A stretch of 64,000 nucleotides of DNA from BQWY01 sp046351095 (GCA_046351095.1 JAXLZC010000001.1:2356001-2420000); one strand, 5' to 3'; positions 33,982-43,244 are shown, counted from the stretch's first letter. Notes: generated from the letters alone by a model not told the origin. Numbers and translations: made by a program.

Positions 33982-35385
33982 CTATCGCCACTGTCGAATG
34001 TCGACGAAACGCCCTTCGACGGCTGCCGCAACGGCCATGGCCGGCGAGACGAGGTGCGTCCGACCACCCGCGCCCTGCCGCCCTTCGAAGTTCCGATTGC
34101 TCGTCGAGGCGCAACGCTCGCCCGGCTTCAACACATCGGCATTCATCGCCAGGCACATACTGCATCCCGGCTCGCGCCACTCGAAACCGGCTTCGCGGAA
34201 CACGCGATCAAGGCCTTCTTGTTCGGCCTGGGTTTTCACGAGTCCCGAACCTGGGACAACCATCGCGTGTACGGACGACGCCACCTTCCGACCCTTGGCG
34301 TATTGGGCGGCGAGGCGGAGGTCTTCGATACGCGAGTTGGTGCACGAGCCGATGAACACACGGTCCACTCGAATGTCCGACATGGGCGTATTCGGCGCGA
34401 GACCCATGTACTCCAGCGCTCGGGCGGTCGATTGCTGCGTCGCTTCATCGGCGGCCGACCGGGGATCCGGCGTTTTCCCGTCCACGCCCGTGACCATACC
34501 CGGGTTGGTTCCCCAGGTGACTTGTGGGGCCAACCGATCGGCGCGGATCTCGATCCGCCGGTCGTAGGTCGCATCGGGATCGGACGTCAACGTCTGCCAA
34601 CTTTTCACCGCGCGCTCGAACAACTCGCCCTTTGGAGCCATCGGACGATCTTTGAGATACAGGAACGTCTGATGATCCGGCGCCACGAGACCGGCCTTCG
34701 CACCGCCCTCGATCGACATGTTGCAGAGCGTCATGCGCCCTTCCATGGTGAGGCCGCGGATCGTCGAGCCCGTATATTCGATCACGTACCCGGTGCCGCC
34801 TGCCGTCCCGATCTCCCCGATGATCGCGAGAATCACGTCTTTGGCCGAGCAGTGTCGCGACAGCGTTCCCTCGACGCGGACTTCCATCGTCTTGGGTTTT
34901 TTCTGCAACAAACATTGCGTCGCCAGCACATGCTCCACTTCGCTCGTGCCGATGCCGAAAGCCAGCGCCCCGAAGGCGCCGTGGGTGGAGGTGTGGCTGT
35001 CGCCGCAGACGATCGTCATCCCCGGCAGCGTAAAACCTTGCTCCGGGCCGATGACGTGCACGATGCCCTGACGCGCATCGCTCATCGTAAAAATCGTGAT
35101 GCCGAAATCGCGACAATTCTCTTCCAGCGTCGCAATTTGTTTTGCGCTGACCTGATCCACGATGCCCAATCGCCGATCCGTCGTCGGCACGTTGTGATCG
35201 GGGACGGCCAACACCGCTTTCGGCCGACGCGGCGTACGTCCAGCCAGGCGCAAGCCTTCGAATGCCTGCGGGGACGTCACTTCGTGGACCAAATGCCGAT
35301 CGATATACAGGAGCGTCGTTCCGTCCGATTCGGCTCGGACCACGTGCGCATCCCAAATTTTTTCAAAGAGGGTTTTCCCTGCCAT
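33982..35385 (-). CDS. leuC: 3-isopropylmalate dehydratase large subunit
   Basis: A 467-residue aconitase-type enzyme of leucine biosynthesis. The [4Fe-4S] cysteines lie in GSCTNSRIEDL and in the CSMC pair near the C-terminus. Substrate-site segments include VCGDSHTSTHGAFGALAFGIG. ATG 35385 behind GGAGGT is preferred; an in-frame GTG at 35403 would add six residues. It heads a minus-strand cluster with leuD, a membrane protein, cysQ and an AsmA-like gene. No leader peptide is seen upstream. Confidence 0.95.
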   Translation of the reverse strand: MAGKTLFEKIWDAHVVRAESDGTTLLYIDRHLVHEVTSPQAFEGLRLAGRTPRRPKAVLAVPDHNVPTTDRRLGIVDQVSAKQIATLEENCRDFGITIFTMSDARQGIVHVIGPEQGFTLPGMTIVCGDSHTSTHGAFGALAFGIGTSEVEHVLATQCLLQKKPKTMEVRVEGTLSRHCSAKDVILAIIGEIGTAGGTGYVIEYTGSTIRGLTMEGRMTLCNMSIEGGAKAGLVAPDHQTFLYLKDRPMAPKGELFERAVKSWQTLTSDPDATYDRRIEIRADRLAPQVTWGTNPGMVTGVDGKTPDPRSAADEATQQSTARALEYMGLAPNTPMSDIRVDRVFIGSCTNSRIEDLRLAAQYAKGRKVASSVHAMVVPGSGLVKTQAEQEGLDRVFREAGFEWREPGCSMCLAMNADVLKPGERCASTSNRNFEGRQGAGGRTHLVSPAMAVAAAVEGRFVDIRQWR

Positions 35386-35529
35386 GCCCGCACCCACCTC
35401 CACGGCACAAAATCAACAACCTGCTACACTTACGGAAGGCGGCATTATACATGGACGGTCGGGCCCGCATGCAAGGGGCGACGCCGTCGACGACCGCAAG
35501 GATATGTCACTCGTGATGTGAGGGATCGT

Positions 35530-35727
35530 ATGGAATCCAAGGATGTGGATAGCAACGCGATTCGAATCCCGCGCTGGACGATCTGGCGTGAGTCGGAACC
35601 GCTGGGATGCCCCGACTGCGGATCGACCATCGTCTGGGTGCAAATGGACCGCCAGTGCCTGGCGTTCTGCGAGTGCCGGATGATCGAAAGCCGCCGCCTG
35701 CGTCCGAACCGCCGCAAAGCTGCGTAA
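35530..35727 (+). CDS. Small zinc-ribbon protein (65 aa)
   Basis: A 65-residue protein starting at ATG 35530 behind GAGGG, divergent from leuC. It has CPDC and, after about 20 residues, FCEC, a spacing suited to a zinc ribbon (CxxC...CxC). It is the end of a very long antisense open frame over leuC, but only this part has normal composition and a ribosome binding site. Function unknown. Confidence 0.6.
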   Translation: MESKDVDSNAIRIPRWTIWRESEPLGCPDCGSTIVWVQMDRQCLAFCECRMIESRRLRPNRRKAA

Positions 35728-35866
35728 TTCACCCGAAGCTGTTTTCGGACGACCTCCTGTGTGCGTCGCCGTCCGTCGTGCCTGCGCGTCAGAACGATCG
35801 ACGACAGCGTGCCGGCGGGCATCCTGTCGGATCATCCGACCAGTCATTCCGGAGTTCACTGTCGCC

Positions 35867-36511
35867 ATGCCACGTCAGGCATCACATTTGAGACTCCCCA
35901 TCCCCTATCGACGTGCTGTTGCCGCACTGTCCGGAATGGCGGTATCGGCCGTGGTGTGTGTGGGGGCGGGGTTCTACGACGATGCAGATGTGCTGGCCGC
36001 GGAGCGTGCACAGGCAACGAGTCATGCCACAGCCCGCCCGGCGGTCCGCGCCGTCATTACGCACGCGGCGTTGGCGGTGAAACCGTGCGAGAGTGCCGAC
36101 GTCGAAGGCACGTGGAATCTCGTGTCGTACAATGTCGCGCCCGAGGCGCGTGACGCGGCACGACCGTACCTGTTTCCCTACCAAGTCTTTCAGTTTGCCC
36201 CGGATGGTTTGCTTCGCTCCGTCCATTCCAAACAAGCCTTGCCGAGCGACCCCTCGCCGCTTTTGGATCGCACACAGGATGCCTTGCGCTATGAGATCCC
36301 CGTGTCGCAACAGGGTGCGGTCGTCGTACGCGCATCCGATCGGACCGACGCTGTGGAAACGTGGCAATGCCGTCGCGTCCTCAATACGCCGGACCGCAAG
36401 GATGCCATGACCGATGTCGGTCCACGGGCGGTGCAATCGGGCGATCTTATCCTCACGCTCGTCAGCAAACGCGGCACGCCGCTGTTCACACGCCAACTCC
36501 GTCGTCCCTAA
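35867..36511 (+). CDS. Exported hypothetical protein with lipocalin-like domain
   Basis: A 214-residue protein with an N-terminal hydrophobic stretch (AVAALSGMAVSAVVCVGAGF) consistent with a signal peptide or anchor. The mature part opens with VEGTWNLVSYNV, a typical start of lipocalin-like domains, and continues with strand-rich sequence to VSKRGTPLFTRQLRRP. The first probable start is ATG 35867; the frame open to 35759 is Arg-rich. Function unknown. Confidence 0.6.
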   Translation: MPRQASHLRLPIPYRRAVAALSGMAVSAVVCVGAGFYDDADVLAAERAQATSHATARPAVRAVITHAALAVKPCESADVEGTWNLVSYNVAPEARDAARPYLFPYQVFQFAPDGLLRSVHSKQALPSDPSPLLDRTQDALRYEIPVSQQGAVVVRASDRTDAVETWQCRRVLNTPDRKDAMTDVGPRAVQSGDLILTLVSKRGTPLFTRQLRRP

Positions 36512-36663
36512 CGGTCGATCTTCCGCACGATCACTCCAGCTTCTTTTGCTCCCCCATCGGACGCTCGTATCTCGACGTCATCCATCGACCTCTGTGCGCG
36601 CGCTTGATAGTATTCGCTTCGCACTGAGCGTGTTCCCGGAACCTGCCGACTGGATCGAATGTC

Positions 36664-37182
36664 ATGACGTCTCCGTCTCCAGAACACATCGCTACGCCTT
36701 GGCGCAGTCCAGCCCTCGTCGCCTGGTGTCGGCTGTTGCTCGATAGCTACCGTCGAGTCACGGGGGAAGATTTGCTTGTTCGCGAAGGAACGCCGGAGGC
36801 GCAGGCAGAGGCCTGTTACCTTGCACCCTTCGCGCTCCTGTCCCATGGGAATGAAGCGGACCCCATCCTGAATTATGGCAATCGTACGGCCCAGACTTTG
36901 TGGGAGATGAAGTGGGACGACCTGACGCGGACGCCGTCACGGCTGACGGCTGAGGCCGTGCATCGAGAGGAACGCGCACGTTTTCTAGAAGAGGTGACGC
37001 GCCGAGGCTGCGTGCGCGACTATCGAGGAATACGCATCTCGCGAACGGGGCGACGCTTTCTCGTCGAAGGCGCGACGGTTTGGATGGTGCAGGATGGAGC
37101 GGGGCGGATTCTTGGGCAAGCGGCGACGTTTACGCGGTGGTCGCCGCTCGAACCTGTGTCGGGTGCAGCAACTGTTTCGTAA
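36664..37182 (+). CDS. MEKHLA-domain protein
   Basis: A 172-residue protein of the MEKHLA domain family, a PAS-like fold first named in plant homeodomain proteins and found alone in bacteria. Signature parts are VSHGNEADPILNYGN-like (LLSHGNEADPILNYGNRTA), LWEMKWDDLTRTPSRLTAE, ERARFLEEVTRRG and YRGIRISRTGRRFLVEGATVW. No effector domain or signal peptide is present. It may be a small-molecule sensor. Length is typical of the bacterial form. Confidence 0.85.
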   Translation: MTSPSPEHIATPWRSPALVAWCRLLLDSYRRVTGEDLLVREGTPEAQAEACYLAPFALLSHGNEADPILNYGNRTAQTLWEMKWDDLTRTPSRLTAEAVHREERARFLEEVTRRGCVRDYRGIRISRTGRRFLVEGATVWMVQDGAGRILGQAATFTRWSPLEPVSGAATVS

Positions 37183-37215
37183 CGGGCCCGCACTGGCGCA
37201 GGTACGGGCGAACGC

Positions 37216-37488
37216 TCACGAGGCAGGCTCGATCCACTCGAACCGTGGGACCGACTTCCCATTGACCTCGACCGCCTCCGTAAACATCGCGCGCGGTCGA
37301 GCCCACAACCCGCGGTCGCCGTACAACGCCCGATAGATCACAAACTCTTCTTCCGTCTCGCTGTGTCGGGCGCACCCGACGACGCGATACTCGTTCCCCT
37401 TGTAGTGGCGATAGCGCCCCTGGCGCACCAGAGGAGCGGTCGGAGCACTCGGGGAATCTTTCACAGCAGTTTGGCGATCACGTTTCAT
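37216..37488 (-). CDS. DUF1653-domain protein
   Basis: A 90-residue protein. The core RQGRYRHYKGNEYRVVGCARHSETEEE followed by FVIYRALYGDRGLWARP is the DUF1653 signature, a small beta domain of unknown function. The C-terminus (MFTEAVEVNGKSVPRFEWI) also fits. ATG 37488 is the sensible start; the frame is open to 37785, with Cys/Arg-rich shadow. It converges on the MEKHLA gene. Confidence 0.82.
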   Translation of the reverse strand: MKRDRQTAVKDSPSAPTAPLVRQGRYRHYKGNEYRVVGCARHSETEEEFVIYRALYGDRGLWARPRAMFTEAVEVNGKSVPRFEWIEPAS

Positions 37489-37815
37489 GGGAGATTCCAC
37501 GGTAACAACATGACGAAGGTGGTGGTAAATGGGAGCGCATACGCCACACGACGAAACGGATGGAGGCGACGGCGATTCCGACTGCCAACAGACGGAAGAA
37601 CGATCACCGGTGAAATAGTCCGACGAACGTGGGCGGTGCGCGTCATGGCCTGCGCACTCTAACAAGCTCGTTCTCGGACTCTCAAGAACGAAGCGGCGTC
37701 TGCAGACGCGGAATGCCCGTTTCGGCGTGAAGTAAACGGGGGGAGCCTCCTCCCTTCGCGGGGATCGAGCTGTTCCGATGTACACAGATGTGTGCCTCAG
37801 TGCCGTACGGCTGCG
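37489..37815. other. 327-bp stretch without supported gene
   Basis: Between the DUF1653 gene and the PagL-like gene, both minus strand. It contains a 7-bp inverted repeat (37668-37674 with 37685-37691) that may end the PagL-like transcript. Open frames here are Arg-rich and have no ribosome binding site, so I call none. Confidence 0.4.
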
Positions 37816-38439
37816 TTAGAACAGCACCCAGGAGAGGCCGACATACGGGAGGCCGTAGTTCACGCCGCGGTTGGTCGGGCGTGTCCCGGCATTGGAAATG
37901 TGCGCGAAGCGTCCACCCAGCACAAGCGACAGGCGTGGCGTCACTGCATAGGACACCCCACCGCCGCCGAAGACGAGAAAATTGAACCAGCCCGGTTGCT
38001 CGGGAATTTTCCCGCCGAGTTCGGTCCATATGGGGCCGCCGCCGCCGTCGATAAACGGTCGCCAGTGCCCGCCGTGGGTGAATACGTAGGTCATCTTGGG
38101 CGTCACGGCGACACTCTCCGTGACCAGAGGTCGGTCGGTTCGGAGAATGTGGACCTCTACCCCGAGCCGGAGTTGTCCTTCGTACCAGCCCTGACCGATC
38201 GGGTCGGTGAGACCGATACTCCAGGTCGGCATCGCCGCAATCCCAAACAGTTTGCTAGATTGCGCACGTTTCGCTCGCCAGGGAAACATCGGTCCAGCCA
38301 AAAGACCAATCTCTTGGCTTCCAAGTCGGAGGGCTGGATCACTGTCGGCTGCGCGTACGATGGTCGGAGTGAGACATGCCGCGAGGCAGAGCGTCAGGGC
38401 GCAGAGGCAACGGAAGGATCGTTCGACGAGCGGCAGCAT
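37816..38439 (-). CDS. PagL-like acyloxyacyl hydrolase (lipid A 3-O-deacylase family)
   Basis: A 207-residue outer membrane beta-barrel protein with signal peptide (ALTLCLAACLTPTIVRA) and the PagL-type motif FAHISNAG at the C-terminal end, followed by NRGVNYGLPYVGLSW. His and Ser of the known catalytic site are present. The third catalytic residue of PagL, a Glu 12 residues after the Ser, aligns with Asn here, so activity on lipid A is uncertain. The C-terminal aromatic VLF suits outer membrane insertion. Divergent from the oxidoreductase gene. Confidence 0.78.
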   Translation of the reverse strand: MLPLVERSFRCLCALTLCLAACLTPTIVRAADSDPALRLGSQEIGLLAGPMFPWRAKRAQSSKLFGIAAMPTWSIGLTDPIGQGWYEGQLRLGVEVHILRTDRPLVTESVAVTPKMTYVFTHGGHWRPFIDGGGGPIWTELGGKIPEQPGWFNFLVFGGGGVSYAVTPRLSLVLGGRFAHISNAGTRPTNRGVNYGLPYVGLSWVLF

Positions 38440-38569
38440 AGAGGCTGGGGATTCTTAGAAGAAATCGCTGCCGAAAGCTAGCGGCTTCAGTACAATGCGG
38501 CGCGCGCGATCCGAAATGTGGCGTTCGGCTTCGGGGGCACGATAGCGCAGATTGCGCAGCGGGAGGTCT

Positions 38570-39970
38570 ATGGCGGCGGCGTATGATTTTGATCTTGTTG
38601 TGGTCGGCGGTGGGTCGGCTGGGTATGCGGCGGCGCGGACGGCGGCCGATCTCGGTGCGCGGATCGCGATTGTGGACGAAGGCCCGTTGGGAGGGCTGTG
38701 TATTTTACGAGGCTGTATGCCCAGCAAGGCGCTGCTCGCGTCTGCCGACGTGGCGGCGGCCATGCGGCGCGCGGCCGACTTCGGGTTGGCACCGGTCACG
38801 ATCCGAGCCGATCTGCGTGCGATGGTGCAACGGAAACGACGCCTGGTCCGCGAGTTTGCCGACTACCGCATCCAATCGCTCCGCGATCCACGATTTACGT
38901 TATTCGAGGCGCGTGGGTCGTTTTGTTCCCCGCACGAACTGCGTGTCGGTGAGCGGACGATCACCGCAGGAGCCTTTATCGTCGCGACAGGGTCGACCAT
39001 TTCGTCAGTTGCGGTGGAGGGGTTGGAGGAGGTCGGGTATGACACCAGCGATTCCATCATGGAGTTGGAAGAGCAGCCGCCGTCGTTGATCGTGTTGGGC
39101 GGTGGCGCGGTGGGGACCGAGCTGGGGCAGTTTTTTGCCAGAATCGGGACGGAGGTCACCATCCTTCAGCGGACGGGAACGCTGTTGTCCTGGCACGATG
39201 CCGATGTCGGGGAAGCGTTGGCCCGTGCGCTCCGCGAGGACGGGATGACGGTCTGGACCGGCGTGGAATCGGTGCGTGTGTCACAGGAGGCGGGGCGGAA
39301 GACGGTCCGTTTTCGACAGGGCGGCGAGGAGCGCGTTGCGACGGCGGATCTGCTCCTGCACGCACTGGGGCGCGTGCCCAATCTCGCGTCCGTGAATCTT
39401 GCCGCGGCCGGTATCGACGTGTCGGGCACTGCACCCGTCGTCGGCAGCGACCTTCGTACGACACAGCCGCATATCTTTCTCGTGGGCGATGCCAACGGCA
39501 TCACGCCGATCGTACATCTGGCGATTCAGCAGGGCGAGATCGCCGCCTACAACGCGCTGCGTCCGACGGCGCCGCAGAAACGTCTCGATCATCGCCTGGA
39601 TATGGACGTGGTGTTCACGGATCCCGAGGTGGCACAAATCGGCCTGAACGAGCGGGCCTGTCGGCTGGCGGGGATTGCGTATAAGGCCGCGCGGTACGAT
39701 TTTGCCGACCATGGGAAGGCCTTGTGTCTCGGCGCAACGCATGGGTTTGTAAAACTGCTGTGCGACCCGACAACCGGCACAATCCTCGGTGGACAAATCG
39801 TCGGTCGGCACGCCGGTGAGCTGGTGCATGAACTGGCGGCGGTCATGTATTATCACGGCACGGTGCACGATCTGGCTCGCATTCCGCATTACCATCCGAC
39901 GTTGGCCGAGATTGTGACCTATCCGGCCGAAGCGTTGATGGCGCGGGTGCGCGAAAGAACGGCGTCGTAG
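38570..39970 (+). CDS. Dihydrolipoamide dehydrogenase-like flavin disulfide oxidoreductase
   Basis: A 466-residue pyridine nucleotide-disulfide oxidoreductase. FAD motif VVGGGSAGYAAA (11-22), redox-active cysteines 44 and 49 in GGLCILRGCMPSK, second nucleotide motif VLGGGAVGTELGQFFARIG, FAD motif FLVGDANG, and C-terminal HYHPTLAE with the catalytic His. It lies alone, without pyruvate or 2-oxoacid dehydrogenase genes, so it could be Lpd, a mercuric-reductase-like or other enzyme. GGGAGGT before ATG 38570 fixes the start; 38552 is possible. Confidence 0.88.
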   Translation: MAAAYDFDLVVVGGGSAGYAAARTAADLGARIAIVDEGPLGGLCILRGCMPSKALLASADVAAAMRRAADFGLAPVTIRADLRAMVQRKRRLVREFADYRIQSLRDPRFTLFEARGSFCSPHELRVGERTITAGAFIVATGSTISSVAVEGLEEVGYDTSDSIMELEEQPPSLIVLGGGAVGTELGQFFARIGTEVTILQRTGTLLSWHDADVGEALARALREDGMTVWTGVESVRVSQEAGRKTVRFRQGGEERVATADLLLHALGRVPNLASVNLAAAGIDVSGTAPVVGSDLRTTQPHIFLVGDANGITPIVHLAIQQGEIAAYNALRPTAPQKRLDHRLDMDVVFTDPEVAQIGLNERACRLAGIAYKAARYDFADHGKALCLGATHGFVKLLCDPTTGTILGGQIVGRHAGELVHELAAVMYYHGTVHDLARIPHYHPTLAEIVTYPAEALMARVRERTAS

Positions 39971-40014
39971 TTGGCGGAAAAACGCGCGAGCCTGTTTGTA
40001 ACACGGTACATGAC

Positions 40015-40701
40015 ATGACACAGCGATACGGTGTGCTGCTTGTGGTGCTCGGGCTGTTCGTTGGTGCCTGTTCGGAAGAAAATTGGGAAGAGAGTCTTCA
40101 GGCCGGGCTCCAGGCGGCGCAGCAACGGCGGTACGCCGATGCCGAGCACCTGATGCGTGCGGCCATCGAAAAGTCGCAGGCCTTCGGAGCGGAGGATGTG
40201 CGTGTGGCGCGGGCGATGAGTCACCTCGCGCAGTTTTATTCCGCGCAGAAACGGTATGTGGAAGCGGAGGAGACCTATCAACGTGCGCTGCGGATTTTTC
40301 AGTCCGTCTATGGCGATCAGCATGCCACTGTGGCAGCGACGTTGAACAACCTCGGCGTCCTGCATCGCATGCACGGGCAATATGCCGAGGCCACGCCGCT
40401 GCTGCAGCGCGCGCTGACGATCAAGGAAGTGGTCTTTGGGCCGGAACATCAAGAAGTGGCGTTGACGCTGGCCAACCTCGGGCAACTGTTCATCACACAG
40501 GGCGACATGAGAGCCGCCGAACCCTATCTCAAGCGCGCGCTCGCCATTCGCGAAAAAGTCTTCGGGCCGGACCATGCCGACGTGGCCAAGACGCTCGACG
40601 ACTACGCCGCCGTGTTACGCGCTTCGGGACGAGACAACGAGGCGCATCGCCTGGAGTCACGCGCGCGCGGGATCCGGATCACCGTGCCCCCGACACGCTA
40701 G
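40015..40701 (+). CDS. TPR-repeat lipoprotein
   Basis: A 228-residue lipoprotein with signal peptide and lipobox VGAC, followed by four to five kinesin-light-chain-type TPR units of about 42 residues (ATVAATLNNLGVLHRMHGQYAEATPLL is one, and ALTLANLGQLFITQGDMRAAEPYL another). Such repeats mediate protein-protein contacts, here at the periplasmic side. It is 44 bp after the oxidoreductase gene and may be cotranscribed. Partner unknown. Confidence 0.82.
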   Translation: MTQRYGVLLVVLGLFVGACSEENWEESLQAGLQAAQQRRYADAEHLMRAAIEKSQAFGAEDVRVARAMSHLAQFYSAQKRYVEAEETYQRALRIFQSVYGDQHATVAATLNNLGVLHRMHGQYAEATPLLQRALTIKEVVFGPEHQEVALTLANLGQLFITQGDMRAAEPYLKRALAIREKVFGPDHADVAKTLDDYAAVLRASGRDNEAHRLESRARGIRITVPPTR

Positions 40702-40815
40702 ACGCCGCCCACGAATTTGTGTAGCGTGCGGCTGTGGCGATGTCCCGGTGAGGGCACGCCGATAGCCTGGGAGCCGATCCAATATTTTCAACATCGTGCG
40801 GGCAGAGTCGGACGT

Positions 40816-41064
40816 ATGAACCCACCAGCATCGCAGACAGATTCGACACAGGCACAACAGCATGCGGCGATGATCGCGCGGAGCGTCGGTATCGTGGCGA
40901 TCGCGATCGGTTTTGTCGGCGGGATGTACGGGTTGGATCATCCCGAGTCCATGTGGCTGCGCACGTCGCTTGGTTTGCTTGTGACCGGGATGATGGCGCA
41001 GGGGTATGCACTCGTGTGCACTGCACGCCGTTATTGGCAGCGCAGCCCCACGGATCGAGCCTGA
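40816..41064 (+). CDS. Small two-helix membrane protein
   Basis: An 82-residue protein with two hydrophobic segments (SVGIVAIAIGFVGGMYGL and SLGLLVTGMMAQGYALV), probably an inner membrane hairpin. ATG 40816 is the first sensible start; the open frame from 40717 has no signal. Function unknown. It is 115 bp after the TPR gene and directly precedes a lipoprotein gene. Confidence 0.6.
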   Translation: MNPPASQTDSTQAQQHAAMIARSVGIVAIAIGFVGGMYGLDHPESMWLRTSLGLLVTGMMAQGYALVCTARRYWQRSPTDRA

Positions 41065-41065
41065 C

Positions 41066-41512
41066 GTGGGGGGGGATGACCGCTCATCGGCGTCGAGCGC
41101 TCGACGCGTCGTGCAGATCCTGTTCAGCCTGTTGTGCGTGTTTCTGCTCGTCGCCTGTCATCGTCCGTGGCGCGACATCTACTTCGACAAGGGGCTGCAT
41201 CAGCTGACGCAGGACGATGTGCAAGAGAAATTGGGCCCGCCGCATACGATGCGAAATCTCGTCCTCGGCGAGGAATCCATCTGGAGTTACCGGATTCCGC
41301 TCAGCGAAGACGACATGGATTCGTGGAACGGGATGGGAAAGACCGCTGCTCAGGCCGGTGCCAGCGCCGCCGCCATCGTCGGGCAGGGGCAGGAGACGAG
41401 CAAATACCCGACGCTGCGCTGCCAGAAGTACACGTTGAAGTTCGACAAAAACAAAATCCTCCAGGACTGGAAACGCGAATCCTGTGTGCCGCCGACCACT
41501 CCAGCCTCGTAA
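41066..41512 (+). CDS. Small lipoprotein of unknown function
   Basis: A lipoprotein of up to 148 residues with lipobox LVAC after a hydrophobic segment (ILFSLLCVFLLVAC). Mature part: HRPWRDIYFDKGLHQLTQDDVQEKLGPP, resembling the SmpA/OmlA-like fold start, where a D-V-x-x-K-L-G-x-P motif is typical of BamE-type domains. The start is uncertain: GTG 41066 just after the upstream stop, or GTG 41111, which gives a neater signal peptide. No strong ribosome binding site. A role as a BamE-like accessory is speculative. Confidence 0.65.
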   Translation: MGGDDRSSASSARRVVQILFSLLCVFLLVACHRPWRDIYFDKGLHQLTQDDVQEKLGPPHTMRNLVLGEESIWSYRIPLSEDDMDSWNGMGKTAAQAGASAAAIVGQGQETSKYPTLRCQKYTLKFDKNKILQDWKRESCVPPTTPAS

Positions 41513-41557
41513 TCGTCCACCGGTCGCGCATCGTCCTCCGATGCCGGTGGGCCCGCC

Positions 41558-42412
41558 ATGACTGACGCCTTGCCGACGCTCGACAGCCGCTGGTTTCTGC
41601 ACGACGGACTGAAAACGATTGTGCTCATCGTGGCGATTATCGCGCTGCGTGCGCTACTCGTCCGGTGGGTGTCCGATCAGAAAGGCCTGACGGTCGAAGC
41701 GCGGCGCCGATGGGTCATCCATATCCGCAACGCCATGCTGCTGCTGTTCGGCGTCGGCATGTCGGCCATTTGGGCCAACGAGCTGCAAGCGTTTGCCGTG
41801 TCGCTAGTCGCCTTGGCCGCGGCGATGGTGATTGCGACGAAAGAGCTGATCCTCTGCATCAGCGGGTCGGCGCTGCGTGCCAGTTCGCGGTTTTACGGTA
41901 TCGGCGATCGTGTGCAGGTCGGCACCCAACGCGGCATCGTCCTGGACCATGACCTGTTCGCAACAACGTTGTTGGAAGTCGGCCCCGGGCAGGTGTCGAA
42001 TCTTGCGACGGGCCGCGTGGTCATTTTCCCAAACAGCATGTTGTTCACCACGCCCATCATCAACGAAACGTTTTCGAAAGATTTTGTCTTCCATATTCTC
42101 GTCGTCCCGCTGCGCAACGAAGACGATTGGCAAGAGGGCGAGCGTGTGTTGTTGGAGGCGGCCAAAATGGAGTGCGCGGAATTTCTCCCCGGCGCGAAAG
42201 ATTACTTGCAGGCGGTGGAGGAGAAACAATTGGTGGAGGCGCCGAATCCGGAACCGAAGGTGACGCTGCACATCGACGAGCCCGGGCGGATCAACCTTGT
42301 GTTGCGCTTTCCGGTCCCGGTTCGGGCGCGCGCCCGGACGGAGCAGGCGATTCTTCGTCGTTTTTTGACCGAGATGCGGCGGTTTACACTGGGAGGCGGG
42401 ACGCAGGCATGA
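41558..42412 (+). CDS. MscS-family mechanosensitive channel
   Basis: A 284-residue membrane protein with three N-terminal helices and the MscS pore and beta domain: LVALAAAMVIATKELILCISGSAL is the pore-lining helix, RFYGIGDRVQVGTQRGIVLDHDLFATTLLEV the beta domain, and VVIFPNSMLFTTPIINETFS the conserved NSxL segment. It senses membrane tension and releases solutes during osmotic downshock. Its TGA overlaps the ATG of the ExoIII gene. Confidence 0.85.
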   Translation: MTDALPTLDSRWFLHDGLKTIVLIVAIIALRALLVRWVSDQKGLTVEARRRWVIHIRNAMLLLFGVGMSAIWANELQAFAVSLVALAAAMVIATKELILCISGSALRASSRFYGIGDRVQVGTQRGIVLDHDLFATTLLEVGPGQVSNLATGRVVIFPNSMLFTTPIINETFSKDFVFHILVVPLRNEDDWQEGERVLLEAAKMECAEFLPGAKDYLQAVEEKQLVEAPNPEPKVTLHIDEPGRINLVLRFPVPVRARARTEQAILRRFLTEMRRFTLGGGTQA

Positions 42413-43182
42413 AGGTCGCGACGTTTAATGTGAACTCACTCCGCAAACGCTTGCCGATTGTGCTGGACTGGTTGCGTGCGCATCGTCCCGATGCCTTGTG
42501 TTTGCAAGAAACCAAGGTGCAGGACGCCGATTTCCCGTTGGCTGGGTTCGACGGCAGCGGGTATCATGTGACGTTTCGTGGCATGAAGGCGTACAACGGT
42601 GTCGCGGTGTTGAGTCTCGCGAAGCCCGATTCGGTCCACTATGGATTTGACGACGGCGGGGACCCGGAGGATTTTCGATTGTTGCGCGTCGTGATCGGCG
42701 GCCTGCCGATCGTGAACACGTATATCCCCCAGGGATTCGAGATCGACTCGCCCAAATATCAGTACAAGCTGGGATGGTTCAGACGCCTACGGGGATATTT
42801 CGAGCGGAATCTGTCGCCCACTGAGCCGGCGATTTGGTGCGGCGATATGAACGTGGCACCGCGGCCGATCGACGTACACAGTCCTGAGAAACACCTCGAC
42901 CACGTGTGTTATCACGAGGCGGCGCGCGCGGCGTATGCCGAGACGGCCGCGTGGGGATTCGTTGATGCGTTCACGACGCTGTACCCGGATCGGCAGCAGT
43001 ATACGTTTTGGGATTATCGGGCGCCGAATTCGTTGGACGCGAATAAAGGCTGGCGGATCGACCACATGATGATCACGCGGCCGTTAGTAGAGCGGTGCAA
43101 AAAAGTTGAGGTGGACATCGGGCCGAGGCGAGCGAAAGACCCGTCAGATCATACGGTGCTCTGGGCAGAGTTTTCGATCTGA
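42409..43182 (+). CDS. xthA: Exodeoxyribonuclease III
   Basis: A 257-residue AP endonuclease/3'-exonuclease of base excision repair. Motifs: Glu34 in LQETKVQD, YIPQGFE, GDMNVAP, and the C-terminal SDHTVLWAEF with the catalytic His. Length and motifs match ExoIII (xth family). ATG 42409 overlaps the MscS stop (ATGA) behind GGGAGG, so it is translationally coupled. The frame is open to 42127 but that part is shadow. Confidence 0.93.
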   Translation: MKVATFNVNSLRKRLPIVLDWLRAHRPDALCLQETKVQDADFPLAGFDGSGYHVTFRGMKAYNGVAVLSLAKPDSVHYGFDDGGDPEDFRLLRVVIGGLPIVNTYIPQGFEIDSPKYQYKLGWFRRLRGYFERNLSPTEPAIWCGDMNVAPRPIDVHSPEKHLDHVCYHEAARAAYAETAAWGFVDAFTTLYPDRQQYTFWDYRAPNSLDANKGWRIDHMMITRPLVERCKKVEVDIGPRRAKDPSDHTVLWAEFSI

Positions 43183-43244
43183 CCCCGTGCGCGATGTCCA
43201 CACAGTCGGCGGGACGTGTCTTCACGACACGCTCGCCGCAACGA

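Noticed and set aside
35555..35580. tRNA T-loop-like sequence (GATTCGAATCC)
   Set aside because: It lies inside the small zinc-ribbon coding frame and no matching acceptor, D or anticodon stems surround it.
34054..35727. 557-codon plus-strand open frame opposite leuC
   Set aside because: It runs opposite a clear leuC gene, is rich in Arg/His and has no domain. Only the final part from ATG 35530, with its own ribosome binding site, is kept.
37363..37662. 100-codon plus-strand frame between the DUF1653 and PagL-like genes
   Set aside because: It overlaps the DUF1653 gene on the opposite strand, has no ribosome binding site and shows no domain.
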